Assembly (NCBI GenBank): GCA_036406615.1
Contig: DASXAQ010000021.1
Span: 1-34,440, forward strand
From: DASXAQ01 sp036406615
Lineage (GTDB): Bacteria; Actinomycetota; UBA4738
DNA length: 34,440 nt
Direction: 5' to 3'
A program made the position numbers and the translations under genes. Numbering within the stretch: the first letter of the stretch is position 1; every line of letters starts with the position of its first letter. Shown piece after piece: positions 23,847-31,962 of this stretch. The notes beneath the pieces were generated by a model, which ran no database searches, was not told the DNA's origin, and was given only the letters and a program-made list of their open reading frames with translations.

Positions 23847-24791
23847 CTACCGCTCGGCCGGCCCCGCGCGGCCGACGACCGCGCGCGTGCGCTGTACGTC
23901 CAGGGCGATCTGCGCCGTCAGCGCCTCGGCCGAGGGGAACCGGACCTCCTCGCGCAGGCGCTGCCAGAACTCGATGGTCATCGCCTCCCCGCGGATGTCC
24001 TCCTGGAAGTCAAGGAGGAACGCCTCCAGGTGCAGCGGCTCCACGCCGAACGTCGGGTTCGTGCCGATGTTGATCGCCGCGGCGCGGTCGCCGCCGGCCA
24101 CGAAGGCGCGGCCGGCGTAGACGCCCTGGTCCGGCAACAGGATCTTCGGCGCCGTGTCGAGGTTCGCCGTGGGATACCCGAGCGTCGCCCCACGGCCGGC
24201 GCCCGAGCCGACGCGCCCGTCCACCGCGTACCGGCGGCCCAGCGCTTGGCGCGGCCACTCAAGATCCCCTTCGGACAGCGCCTGGCGAATGGTCGTCGAG
24301 GACAGCGGGCGGCCGTCCAGCTCGCGAAGCGGTACCGCTTCGGTCGAAAACCCCAGGGCCCCACCCATTTCCTCAAGAGTCCGCACCGTGCCGAGCGCGC
24401 GGTGGCCGAACGTGAAGTTCGCCCCCACCACGATCCGGCGCGCGCGGAGCCCTTCGACCAGCACCTGCTTCACGAACTCGTCGGCCGGCACACGCGACAG
24501 CTCTTCGTCGAAGACGAGCACGACGAGCGCCTGGATGCCGAGGGCGGCGATCAGCTCGGCCTTGCGAGACAGCGTCGTCAGCTGGCGCGGCTCGCGGCCG
24601 GGCGTGAGGATCTCGCGCGGATGCCGGTCGAACGTGACGGCCACCGGCACGAGCCCGCCGTCACGGGCGGTCTGGACGGTTCGCGCGAACACCGCCTGGT
24701 GCCCCAGGTGCACGCCGTCGAAGAACCCGATCGTGACGGCGGTCGCCTCCGCGTCGATCGGCAGCTGCTCGAGCCCGCGCACGACGTCCAT
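23847..24791 (-). CDS. ribF: Bifunctional riboflavin kinase/FAD synthetase
   Basis: 314 residues. The N-terminal FMN adenylyltransferase domain has GFFDGVHLGH (22-31) and the SSTTIRQAL box (164-172). The C-terminal flavokinase domain has GRGATLGYPTAN (199-210). It makes FMN and FAD from riboflavin in the cytoplasm. ATG at 24791 matches the family. There is no typical Shine-Dalgarno, but a TACCCT -10 ends 8 bases upstream, so this gene may be read from its own leaderless promoter in addition to the upstream operon. It follows truB by 27 bases. Confidence 0.95.
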   Translation of the reverse strand: MDVVRGLEQLPIDAEATAVTIGFFDGVHLGHQAVFARTVQTARDGGLVPVAVTFDRHPREILTPGREPRQLTTLSRKAELIAALGIQALVVLVFDEELSRVPADEFVKQVLVEGLRARRIVVGANFTFGHRALGTVRTLEEMGGALGFSTEAVPLRELDGRPLSSTTIRQALSEGDLEWPRQALGRRYAVDGRVGSGAGRGATLGYPTANLDTAPKILLPDQGVYAGRAFVAGGDRAAAINIGTNPTFGVEPLHLEAFLLDFQEDIRGEAMTIEFWQRLREEVRFPSAEALTAQIALDVQRTRAVVGRAGPAER

Positions 24792-24799
24792 CGCCCCCG

Positions 24800-24805
24800 A
24801 GGGTA
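24800..24805 (-). promoter_or_regulatory. -10 element (TACCCT) for ribF, possibly leaderless
   Basis: On the minus strand GTACCCTCGGGGGCG directly precedes the ATG, leaving 8 bases between the hexamer and the start codon. It closely resembles the proS upstream sequence. Confidence 0.35.
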
Positions 24806-24818
24806 CAGGGTCGCCCGC

Positions 24819-25706
24819 CTAGGCCTGGACCAGGATGACCTCGGGGATCGCCTTGGCGATGTCGTCGCGGTAGATCCCGATCAGCGAACCGTCGGGGGCC
24901 GTGACGCGGTACGGCCCGGCCAGCCCGGCCGGCCCGAGCGGCCGGCCGTGGCTCGCCGCCTCGGCCTCATCCGCGATGACCTCGACCGCGGGTAGGTGCC
25001 CGACCGCGGCCTCCATCGGCAGTGGGTCCCCCGGCGCGTCGGGCGCGCGCGCCGTTGTCACGTCGAACGGCCCGATCGCGGTGCGGCGCAGCCGGGTCAG
25101 ATGGGCGCCGCAGCCGAGGCGGCCCCCCACGTCGGCCACCAGGGCCCGCACGTACGTGCCGCCCGAGCACTCGACCACGAAGTCGAACTCGGGCGCGCGC
25201 ATCGCCGTCAGGTCGAAGCGGTCCACGCGCACGGTGCGGGTCGGCGCCTCGACCGCCCGTCCCTTCCGCGCCGCGCGGTAGAGTCGCTCGCCCCCGACCT
25301 TCACCGCGGAGTACGCGGGCGGGACCTGTTCGACGTCGCCCACGAACTCGGCGATCGCGCCACGCAGCGACGCCTCGTCCACGCCGGTCGTCGGAGCCCG
25401 GCGCACCACCGTGCCCTCCGCGTCGAGCGTGTCGGTCTCCTCGCCGAGCAGGCCCGTGCCCCGGTACACCTTGTGCAGGTCCCCGAGGAACCGCAGCAGG
25501 CGCGTCGCGCGGCCCACCCCCATGAGGAGCAGCCCGGTGGCCATCGGGTCGAGCGTCCCGGCGTGGCCGACCTTGCGGATCCCCAGCGAGCGCCGCACCC
25601 GGTCCACCGCGTCGTGCGAGGTCATCCCCCCGGGTTTGTCGATCAGCAGGAGCCCGGCCATCTCGGCGGACGATGCGGCGCCGGGACGGTCGCCGCGGGC
25701 GGACAT
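24819..25706 (-). CDS. truB: tRNA pseudouridine(55) synthase
   Basis: 295 residues. LLLIDKPGGMTSHD (19-32) and the catalytic box GHAGTLDPMATG, with nucleophile Asp53, are followed by AYSAVKVGGERLY and SGGTYVRAL. A C-terminal PUA-like region ends GIYRDDIAKAIPEVILVQA. It modifies U55 in the T-loop of tRNAs. The start at 25706 overlaps the nrnA stop by one base (TGATG). The core homology begins at Met16, so a start at 25661 is also possible, but it lacks a Shine-Dalgarno. Confidence 0.95.
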   Translation of the reverse strand: MSARGDRPGAASSAEMAGLLLIDKPGGMTSHDAVDRVRRSLGIRKVGHAGTLDPMATGLLLMGVGRATRLLRFLGDLHKVYRGTGLLGEETDTLDAEGTVVRRAPTTGVDEASLRGAIAEFVGDVEQVPPAYSAVKVGGERLYRAARKGRAVEAPTRTVRVDRFDLTAMRAPEFDFVVECSGGTYVRALVADVGGRLGCGAHLTRLRRTAIGPFDVTTARAPDAPGDPLPMEAAVGHLPAVEVIADEAEAASHGRPLGPAGLAGPYRVTAPDGSLIGIYRDDIAKAIPEVILVQA

Positions 25707-26725
25707 CAGCCGCGCTGTTCGCGGACGGCCCGGACCACGTCGGCCACCGTCTCCGCGAGCCCGCCGCGGGCCGTGTACCCGGCCGCCAGGCGGTGGCCGC
25801 CGCCACCATACGCGGCCGCGATCGAGCCGACGTCGGAGGCGCCGCGCGAGCGCAGGCTCACCTTGAAGCGGCCGTCGCGCTGTTGCCGGACCACGCAGGC
25901 CACGTCAGCCTCCCGCGCGACGCGCACCACGTCGATGAGGTCGTCCGCTTCGTGCACGGGCACGCCGGCCTCCTGGAAGTCGGACTGCAGCGCGTAGGCC
26001 CACACGACCCCCGCCTCCGGCTCCAACCGCACGCGCGACAACACGACCCCGAGCAGCCGGAGGTAGCCGTACGACCCGTCCTCGAACAGCCGCTGGCCGA
26101 GGGCCACGTGATCGAAGCCGGTGTCGCGCAGCGCGGCCGCGACGCGCAGGGTCTCGGGCGTGGCCGCCCCGTACTGGAACCGGCCGGTATCCGTGAGGAT
26201 GCCGGCGTACAGGCACGCGGCGTCCTCCTGGGTCAGCTCGCGCGCGCCGCCCATCCGCTCGATCAGCCGGTACGCCACCTCCGCCGTGGACGACGCGTGC
26301 GGGTCGATGACCGCGACCGTGCCGAACCCGGGATTCGTCACGTGATGATCCAGCACGATGAGCTCGCGAGCGCGGTCGGCCGCGGCGGCCAGCGAGGCCA
26401 GGCGGTCCTTCGACGCCGTATCGAGCGCGACCATCACCGCCGGCTCCGACGGGAACTCGCGCGGGTCGACGATCGGTGGTCGTTCCGGCACCACGTCGAG
26501 CCACCGCGGCAGCTCCATGGGGACGTTCGGCCAGGAACACACCACATCCGCGCCCCGGGTCCGCAGGAACCCGGCCACGCCGAGCATCGACCCGATGGCG
26601 TCGGGGTCGGGATTCACGTGGCCGGACAGCGCGACGGAGGACGCCCCCGACAGGATCGCGGCCGCCCGGTCGAACGCGTCGTCGAGCGCCGAGCTCACCG
26701 GCCTCACGGGCATCGCCTCGCTCAC
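25706..26725 (-). CDS. nrnA: DHH/DHHA1 family phosphoesterase (nanoRNase/pAp phosphatase)
   Basis: 339 residues. Metal-binding motifs are NPDPDAIGS (38-46), the Asp of ALDTA (101-104), DHH (126-128) and the DHHA1 motif GGGGHRLAAG (307-316). The enzyme degrades 2-5-nt RNA fragments and can dephosphorylate pAp; it completes RNA decay begun by PNPase and RNase J. The GTG at 26725 shares GTGA with the rbfA stop. Its place between rbfA and truB is the standard one. Confidence 0.93.
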   Translation of the reverse strand: MSEAMPVRPVSSALDDAFDRAAAILSGASSVALSGHVNPDPDAIGSMLGVAGFLRTRGADVVCSWPNVPMELPRWLDVVPERPPIVDPREFPSEPAVMVALDTASKDRLASLAAAADRARELIVLDHHVTNPGFGTVAVIDPHASSTAEVAYRLIERMGGARELTQEDAACLYAGILTDTGRFQYGAATPETLRVAAALRDTGFDHVALGQRLFEDGSYGYLRLLGVVLSRVRLEPEAGVVWAYALQSDFQEAGVPVHEADDLIDVVRVAREADVACVVRQQRDGRFKVSLRSRGASDVGSIAAAYGGGGHRLAAGYTARGGLAETVADVVRAVREQRG

Positions 26726-27078
26726 CCGTCCGCCCTTTCGGCTTCGATCTGCTTGAGCAGCTCGGAGACGCGTTCGACGTGCGAGATCCCTTCGTCCTCC
26801 TGGAACTCGAGCTCCGGCGTGAACTTCAGCCGCACTTGATGCCCGAGCGCAGCGCGCAGGTGCGCACGGGCCGACTCGAGGCCCGCCCGCGTCCGCCGGT
26901 GATCGCGATCCTCGCCCATCACCGTGTAGAACACGGTCGCGCGTCGCAGATCCGGGCTCACGTCCACGTGCGTCACCGTGACGAACCCCACCCGGGGATC
27001 CTTGAGCCGCGGGATCTCCTCGGCGAGCACCTCCCGGAACTCCTCGGCGACCCGTCCGGGCCTGGTTCCCTCCCCCAT
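26722..27078 (-). CDS. rbfA: 30S ribosome-binding factor A
   Basis: 118 residues. The KH-like small protein is recognised from the N-terminal RVAEEFREVLAEEI, then FVTVTHVDVSPDLRRATVFY and LKFTPELEFQEDEGI. It binds immature 30S subunits during late 16S maturation. ATG at 27078 is set by GAGGAG 7 bases upstream. The stop overlaps nrnA by four bases. Confidence 0.95.
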   Translation of the reverse strand: MGEGTRPGRVAEEFREVLAEEIPRLKDPRVGFVTVTHVDVSPDLRRATVFYTVMGEDRDHRRTRAGLESARAHLRAALGHQVRLKFTPELEFQEDEGISHVERVSELLKQIEAERADG

Positions 27079-27095
27079 GTGCCGCTCCTCGCGCG

Positions 27096-27389
27096 TCAAT
27101 CGTCCGGTGAGTGCATCGACACCGTGGCGTCGATGACCTCCACGCCGGGAAACCGCTCCACGTGGCGCTGCACCTCGTGCATCACGCGGCGCAGGTGATG
27201 GCCCTCGCCCGCGACCGCGGAGACGCCGAAGGTGGCGCGCTGCCACAGATCCTGATGATCGACCTCCGCGACCGCGACATTGAACTTCGCGCGCAGGGAC
27301 GACGTGAGGGTCTTGACCACGTGCCGCTTCTCCTTGAGCGACGTGCACCCGGGCACCCGAACGTCCAGCCGGCACAGGGCCACGAGCAT
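27096..27389 (-). CDS. ylxP: DUF503 family protein YlxP
   Basis: 97 residues. The family pattern is clear: CRLDVRVPGCTSLKEKRHVV, then HQDLWQRATFGVSAVAG. YlxP is a small conserved protein nearly always between infB and rbfA; a role in ribosome or RNA metabolism is assumed from context only. ATG at 27389 has GGAGG 8 bases upstream. It lies 19 bases past infB and 17 bases before rbfA. Confidence 0.92.
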   Translation of the reverse strand: MLVALCRLDVRVPGCTSLKEKRHVVKTLTSSLRAKFNVAVAEVDHQDLWQRATFGVSAVAGEGHHLRRVMHEVQRHVERFPGVEVIDATVSMHSPDD

Positions 27390-27408
27390 CGACGCCGCCT
27401 CCGCCCGC

Positions 27409-29541
27409 TCAGCCGAGCGTGCGGGCCACCTCCCGGACCTCGTACGTCTCCACCACGTCGCCCTCGTGCACATCCTGGAAGTTCTCGAGCCCGATGCCGC
27501 ATTCGAATCCCTCGGCGACCTCGCGCACGTCCTCCTTGAAGCGGCGCAGCGACCCCACGCGGCCCGTGTACACGATCGCGCCGTCGCGGACCAGGCGCGC
27601 CAGCGAGTTTCGCGCGATGTTGCCGTGGGTCACGTAGCAGCCCGCGATCACGCCGCGCGGCGTGCGGAACAGTGCGCGCACCTCGGCGCGGCCGAGCTCG
27701 ACCTCCTCCTGGTCCGGCTGGAGCAACCCGGACAGCGCGGCGCGGATGTCGTCCAGCGCCTGGTAGATCACCCGGTACAGGCGAAGGTCGACGCCTTCCT
27801 TCTCGGCGAGCTCGCGCGCCGCCGGCTCGGGACGCACGTTGAAGCCGATCACGATCGCGCCCGACGCAGCGCCGAGCGAGATGTCGTTCTCGTTGATGCC
27901 GCCGACGCCCTGGTGCAGGACCTGCACGCGGACCTCGTTCTGCGGCAGCTTGTCCAGCGACTCCACGATCGCCTGCAGGGTGCCCTGGACGTCGGCCTTG
28001 ATGATGAGGTTCAGCACGGGAAGCTCGCCCTCGCGCGCCCGCATCAGCAGCTCGGTGAGCGACGACGCGGCCGGCTTCGCGGAGGCGAACTCCGCCGCGC
28101 GGTGCCGCGATTCGCGCTCCTGCGCGATGCGCTTGGCCTCGCGCTCGTCGGCGACGACGCGGAACTCGTCCCCGGCCTCCGGCACGTGCGACCAGCCGAG
28201 CACCTGGGCGGGCTTCGAGGGGCCCGCTTCGGACATCGGCTCGAGGTTCTCGTCGAACATGGCCCGCACGCGGGCGAACGCGGTGCCGCACACGATCGCG
28301 TCGCCGGCGCGCAGGGTTCCGCGCTGCACGAGGACCGTGGCCACGGGCCCGCGGCCCTTGTCCAGGTGCGCCTCGATCACGACGCCTCGCGCGTGCGACG
28401 TCGGGTCGGCCTTCAACTCCTGGACGTCGGCGACGAGCAGGATCGTCTCGAGCAGGTCGTCGAGGTTCGTTCGTGACTTGGCCGACACGTCGACGAACTC
28501 GTTCTCGCCGCCGAGCTCGGGCGGCATGATCGCGTACTCGATCAGCTGCTGGCGGACCCGCTGCGGGTTCGCCTCCTCCTTGTCGATCTTGTTGACGGCC
28601 ACGACGATCGGGACATCGGCGGCCTTCGCGTGATTCAGGGCCTCAACGGTCTGGGGCATGACGCCGTCGTCGGCGGCCACCACCAGGACGACGATGTCGG
28701 TCACCTGCGCGCCGCGCGCGCGCATCGCGGTGAAGGCCTCGTGGCCCGGGGTGTCGATGAACGTGATCTCGCGGCCGTCGCGGTGCACCTGGTAGGCGCC
28801 GATGTGCTGCGTGATGCCGCCGAACTCCCCGCCGGCCACGTCGGTCTTGCGGATCGCGTCGAGCAGCAGCGTCTTGCCGTGGTCGACGTGGCCCATGACC
28901 GTGACGACGGGCGGCCTCGGCCGAAGGCGCGACTCGTCGACGACCTCGGACTCCTCCTCCTCGACGGTGTCCTGCTCGGGGGCCACGATCTCCACGGCGC
29001 GCCCGAGCTGCTCGGCAACGAGCTCGATGGCTTCGTCCGACAGCGACTGCGTGACGCTGACCATCTCGCCGGCGGCGAACAGCGTCTTCACGATCTCCGA
29101 GGCGCTCGAGGACAGCCGGTCGGCCAGCTCCTGCGGGGTGGCACCGTGCGCCACGCGGATGGCCGGCGACTCTTCGGCGGGAGCCGGCTCGGGGGCCGCT
29201 GCCGCGGCGGGAGCCGCCTCGGGCTCGGCCTCGGCCGGCGCGGCGGCCGCGACCTGGCCGTTGCCCTCCTCGGCCGCGGGCGTCGGCGGCGGCGCGGCGG
29301 CGGGGGCGGGAGCTTTGGCCGCGGTTCTCGTCGAGGACCGCGCCGGGCGGACCGGCTTCTCCTCGGCCGTCTTCGGCTTGCTCCCCGGCTTCACCTTCCC
29401 GCCCGCGGCGCGAAGCCGCGGCACGGCCTCCTCGGGGACGGTGGAGGACGCCGTGCGGGCGTCGAACCCCATGCCCTCGAGCGACACCAGGACGTCCTTG
29501 CTCTCGACGCCCAGTTCCTTCGCCAGTTCGTGAACCCTCAC
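27409..29541 (-). CDS. infB: Translation initiation factor IF-2
   Basis: 710 residues. The N-terminal IF2_N module (RVHELAKELGVESKDVL) is followed by an Ala/Pro/Glu-rich linker (about 50-125) and a second IF2_N-like helix pair. The GTPase follows: G1 GHVDHGKT (217-224), G3 DTPGH (263-267), G4 NKID (317-320). Then come domains II, III and the fMet-tRNA-binding C2. GTG at 29541 shares GTGA with the rnpM stop. The linker is shorter than in Streptomyces IF-2, explaining the modest length. Confidence 0.97.
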   Translation of the reverse strand: MRVHELAKELGVESKDVLVSLEGMGFDARTASSTVPEEAVPRLRAAGGKVKPGSKPKTAEEKPVRPARSSTRTAAKAPAPAAAPPPTPAAEEGNGQVAAAAPAEAEPEAAPAAAAAPEPAPAEESPAIRVAHGATPQELADRLSSSASEIVKTLFAAGEMVSVTQSLSDEAIELVAEQLGRAVEIVAPEQDTVEEEESEVVDESRLRPRPPVVTVMGHVDHGKTLLLDAIRKTDVAGGEFGGITQHIGAYQVHRDGREITFIDTPGHEAFTAMRARGAQVTDIVVLVVAADDGVMPQTVEALNHAKAADVPIVVAVNKIDKEEANPQRVRQQLIEYAIMPPELGGENEFVDVSAKSRTNLDDLLETILLVADVQELKADPTSHARGVVIEAHLDKGRGPVATVLVQRGTLRAGDAIVCGTAFARVRAMFDENLEPMSEAGPSKPAQVLGWSHVPEAGDEFRVVADEREAKRIAQERESRHRAAEFASAKPAASSLTELLMRAREGELPVLNLIIKADVQGTLQAIVESLDKLPQNEVRVQVLHQGVGGINENDISLGAASGAIVIGFNVRPEPAARELAEKEGVDLRLYRVIYQALDDIRAALSGLLQPDQEEVELGRAEVRALFRTPRGVIAGCYVTHGNIARNSLARLVRDGAIVYTGRVGSLRRFKEDVREVAEGFECGIGLENFQDVHEGDVVETYEVREVARTLG

Positions 29542-29828
29542 CGCGCTCCAGTCCTGTTCGAGATCGTTTCGTCCAGGTCCCGCATAAGACTAGCGGTCCC
29601 TGACTCCCCCAGCGTGACCCGCAGGGCCCGTGCCAGCGCGCCCCGTCGAAGGGCCATCGCCGCGCACGGGGTCGCGGCGTGCACGTACGCGCCCCGCCCG
29701 GGCGCGCTCCCGGTCGGGTCGACCGAGACGTCGCCGTCTGGCGAGCGCCGGATCCGGACCAGCGACGCCTTCGGCGCGCGTGCCCGGCATCCCACGCAGG
29801 TCCGCTCGGGCTCGCTTCGCCCTTTCAC
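29538..29828 (-). CDS. rnpM: YlxR/RnpM family RNA-binding protein
   Basis: 96 residues. The hallmark RTCVGCR (9-15) and the later PGRGAYVHA are present. The family binds RNA; in Bacillus it modulates RNase P (RnpM), and it is universally placed between nusA and infB. The GTG at 29828 lies 5 bases past the nusA stop; AAGG upstream is a weak Shine-Dalgarno. Its stop overlaps infB by four bases. Confidence 0.92.
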   Translation of the reverse strand: MKGRSEPERTCVGCRARAPKASLVRIRRSPDGDVSVDPTGSAPGRGAYVHAATPCAAMALRRGALARALRVTLGESGTASLMRDLDETISNRTGAR

Positions 29829-29833
29829 GCGAC

Positions 29834-31069
29834 TCAGGCCTTGGCCGGCTCCCCCGGGGAGACCGGCTCGGCCTCCTCGACCGAAACGGTCTGCTCGGCG
29901 TCGGCGGGAGCGGCCTCGGCGGGCGCGTCCTTGGGCGCCTCAGCGGGCGCCTCCGCCCCGGCGGGTGCCCTTGGCGCCGCCGGCGCCTGGCTCGACGTCG
30001 GCGCTGCTGCCGCCCGGTCGGTCTCCTGCTTGGTCGGGCGAGGGACCGGGCGTCCGGTTCGCTCCTCCTCCGCCGCCTGGCTCTCGCTTCGGATGTCCAC
30101 CTTGCAGCCGGTCAGCTTGGCGGCCAGCCGCGCGTTCTGACCCTCCTTGCCGATCGCCAGGGACAGCTGGTAGTCGGGCACGATGACCTCGGCAACCATC
30201 GTCTCCGGGTCGACGTGCACCTCCTTGACCTTCGCCGGAGCCAGCGCGTTGGCCACGAACCGCGGAAGGTCCTCGGTCCACTGCACGACGTCGATCTTCT
30301 CCCCGCGCAACTCGTTGACGACCATCCGCACCCGCGAGCCCTTCGCGCCGACGCAGGCGCCCACCGGGTCGACGCCCGGCTCGTGCGACACCACCGCGAT
30401 CTTCGAACGGTGCCCCGGCTCGCGCGCGACGGCCTTGATCTCGACGATGCCCTCGGCGATCTCGGGCACCTCCATCTCGAACAGCCGGCGAAGCAGCCCT
30501 GGGTGCGTTCGTGACACGACGATCTGCGGGCCCTTCGTGGTCTTGCGGACCTCGACGATGTAGGCCTTCAGCCGCTCCCCGTGGCGGTAGGGCTCGGACG
30601 GCACCTGTTCGGCCTGCGGGAGCAACGCCTCGACCTTGCCGAGGTCCAGCAGCGTGTAGCGGTGCGAGTCCTGCTGGATGATGCCCGTGACGATGTCGCC
30701 CTCGCGGCCGGCGAACTCCTCGTACGTCATCTCGCGCTCGGCGTCGCGCAGCTTCTGGTAGATGACCTGCTTGGCGGTCTGCGCGGCGATGCGTCCCATG
30801 AAGTCGGCCGGCACCTCCTCGGGCGTCTCCGACAGGACCTCCTGGGTCTCCTCGTCCAGCACCTGCATCCACGCCTGCATCTCGCCGGACTCAGGGTCCA
30901 GCTTCACGCGCACGCCGGTCGTCAGCTCGTCGAGCTCCGGGTCGTGCTGGCGCTTGTACGCCTTGTATGCCGACGCGAGGGCCTCCTCGAGGCCCGCGAG
31001 GATCGTTTCGAACGAGATCCCCTTCTCGCGCTCCAGCTCCCGAAGCGCCTGTATCAGTTCCTGATTCAT
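29834..31069 (-). CDS. nusA: Transcription termination/antitermination factor NusA
   Basis: 411 residues. The NusA N-terminal domain (QELIQALRELEREKGISFET), S1 domain (about 130-200, GDIVTGIIQQ) and two KH domains (CVGAKGSRVRMV; LAIGKEGQNARLAAKLTGCKVDI) are present. The C-terminus is an Ala/Pro/Glu-rich tail of about 75 residues instead of acidic repeats, as in many actinobacteria. It controls RNA polymerase pausing, termination and rRNA antitermination. The ATG at 31069 overlaps the rimP stop (ATGA). Confidence 0.96.
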   Translation of the reverse strand: MNQELIQALRELEREKGISFETILAGLEEALASAYKAYKRQHDPELDELTTGVRVKLDPESGEMQAWMQVLDEETQEVLSETPEEVPADFMGRIAAQTAKQVIYQKLRDAEREMTYEEFAGREGDIVTGIIQQDSHRYTLLDLGKVEALLPQAEQVPSEPYRHGERLKAYIVEVRKTTKGPQIVVSRTHPGLLRRLFEMEVPEIAEGIVEIKAVAREPGHRSKIAVVSHEPGVDPVGACVGAKGSRVRMVVNELRGEKIDVVQWTEDLPRFVANALAPAKVKEVHVDPETMVAEVIVPDYQLSLAIGKEGQNARLAAKLTGCKVDIRSESQAAEEERTGRPVPRPTKQETDRAAAAPTSSQAPAAPRAPAGAEAPAEAPKDAPAEAAPADAEQTVSVEEAEPVSPGEPAKA

Positions 31070-31527
31070 GATCCGCCACCCTTGTGCGGTTGGCCCCACT
31101 CGAACACCGTCCGCGCCGACGCGATCGACTCGAACGCCACCTGCACCTCACCACCCTCGGTCGCCACGGTCACGTGCCGCGCGTCCGCCCCCAGGATGGT
31201 CCCCTCGAGGGTCCGCCGTTCCTCGCCCTGGGTCCTCACCCGGATCCGCTCGCCGACGCGGCTCGCGAACTCGTCGGGCGCCCGCAGCGGCCGCTCCACT
31301 CCCGGCGAGCTGACCTCCAGCGAGTACGGGCCCGGCGAGAACCCCTCCAGGTCCAGCCGACGGCTGACCTTTTCGCTGACCTCGGCGATCGCGTCGAGAT
31401 CGACACCACCGTCGCGGTCCACCGTGACGCGCAGGATGCGCTGTCCCTGCTCGCGGGCGAACGAGACCTCGACCAGTTCCAGGCCCGCCGACGCCACCAC
31501 CGGTTCGACCAGCCCTTCCAGGTCCAT
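31066..31527 (-). CDS. rimP: Ribosome maturation factor RimP
   Basis: 153 residues from ATG 31527, where family homology starts (DLEGLVEPVVASAGLELVEV). The later SPGVERPLRAPDEFASRVGE is the RimP hallmark. It assists 30S assembly. Other in-frame ATGs lie at 31542 and 31563; the latter has GGAAGTGGGC before it but sits in the loop of a terminator-like hairpin. If used, it would add 12 residues and couple translation to read-through. It is first in a rimP-nusA-rnpM-infB string with its own promoter. Confidence 0.93.
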   Translation of the reverse strand: MDLEGLVEPVVASAGLELVEVSFAREQGQRILRVTVDRDGGVDLDAIAEVSEKVSRRLDLEGFSPGPYSLEVSSPGVERPLRAPDEFASRVGERIRVRTQGEERRTLEGTILGADARHVTVATEGGEVQVAFESIASARTVFEWGQPHKGGGS

Positions 31528-31542
31528 CCGCGTCCCGCCCAT

Positions 31543-31571
31543 CGAAAAAGAAAGTGGGCGCATGCCCACTT
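31543..31571 (-). terminator. Intrinsic terminator/attenuator just before rimP
   Basis: On the minus strand AAGTGGGC-ATGC-GCCCACTT forms an 8-bp stem (31571-31552), immediately followed by TCTTTTTCG. It is the best U-tract in the window. It lies downstream of the TATACT promoter, so it would cut the rimP-infB transcript at about 50 bases unless prevented. Confidence 0.65.
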
Positions 31572-31581
31572 CCGGGAAGTG
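31567..31581 (-). promoter_or_regulatory. Alternative (antiterminator) hairpin in the rimP leader
   Basis: CACTTCCCGGAAGTG is self-complementary (realistically 5 bp with a 5-base loop) and uses 31567-31571, the 5' arm of the terminator stem. Only one of the two structures can form at a time. Confidence 0.35.
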
Positions 31582-31603
31582 CCCCTGCGTTTCGTTCCGT
31601 GGA

Positions 31604-31609
31604 AGTATA
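31604..31609 (-). promoter_or_regulatory. -10 element (TATACT) of the rimP-nusA-infB promoter
   Basis: TATACT on the minus strand matches five of six consensus bases and implies a start near 31597, about 70 bases upstream of the rimP ATG. The -35 is not obvious. Confidence 0.5.
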
Positions 31610-31676
31610 ACACCGGCCCGTTTCACGATGGAACAAGCTCGGTCGTTTCCACCCCCGGACCAGGGCGGATCGGCGC

Positions 31677-31952
31677 CTACAGCCCCCGGCGGCGCCCCTG
31701 CGGATCCGACCAGGCGTCGCGGGTGCCGACGCGCTTGGACAGGTCCTCGGTCCAGCCGTCGTGCACGGCCGCGCCGAGGGCTTCGCCCACCGCGCGCGCC
31801 CGGTCGGTCGACTCGAACACGGCCGGCACCCAGTCCCCGGCCGCGTCGATCAGCACCAGCTCCACCGTGTCCAGGCCCACGCGCTGCACGACCGCGTCGC
31901 ACGGGCCCGCGGCGGCGAACTCGCGAAGTCCGCGAGGGATCCCCGTCGTCAC
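31677..31952 (-). CDS. Conserved-looking small protein between proS and rimP, unknown
   Basis: 91 residues. GTG at 31952 lies 10 bases past the proS stop, with GAGGG about 8 bases upstream. The sequence is balanced and protein-like, with alternating hydrophobic strands (CDAVVQRVGLDTVELVLIDA) followed by a helix with an FESTDRARAVGEAL pattern and a basic end. No signal peptide, cysteine pair or known motif is present. It is co-directional with proS and could be part of the same transcript; the rimP promoter lies after it. I do not recognise a family; context suggests a role near translation, but that is weak evidence. Confidence 0.65.
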   Translation of the reverse strand: MTTGIPRGLREFAAAGPCDAVVQRVGLDTVELVLIDAAGDWVPAVFESTDRARAVGEALGAAVHDGWTEDLSKRVGTRDAWSDPQGRRRGL

Positions 31953-31962
31953 CGGGAGGCCC

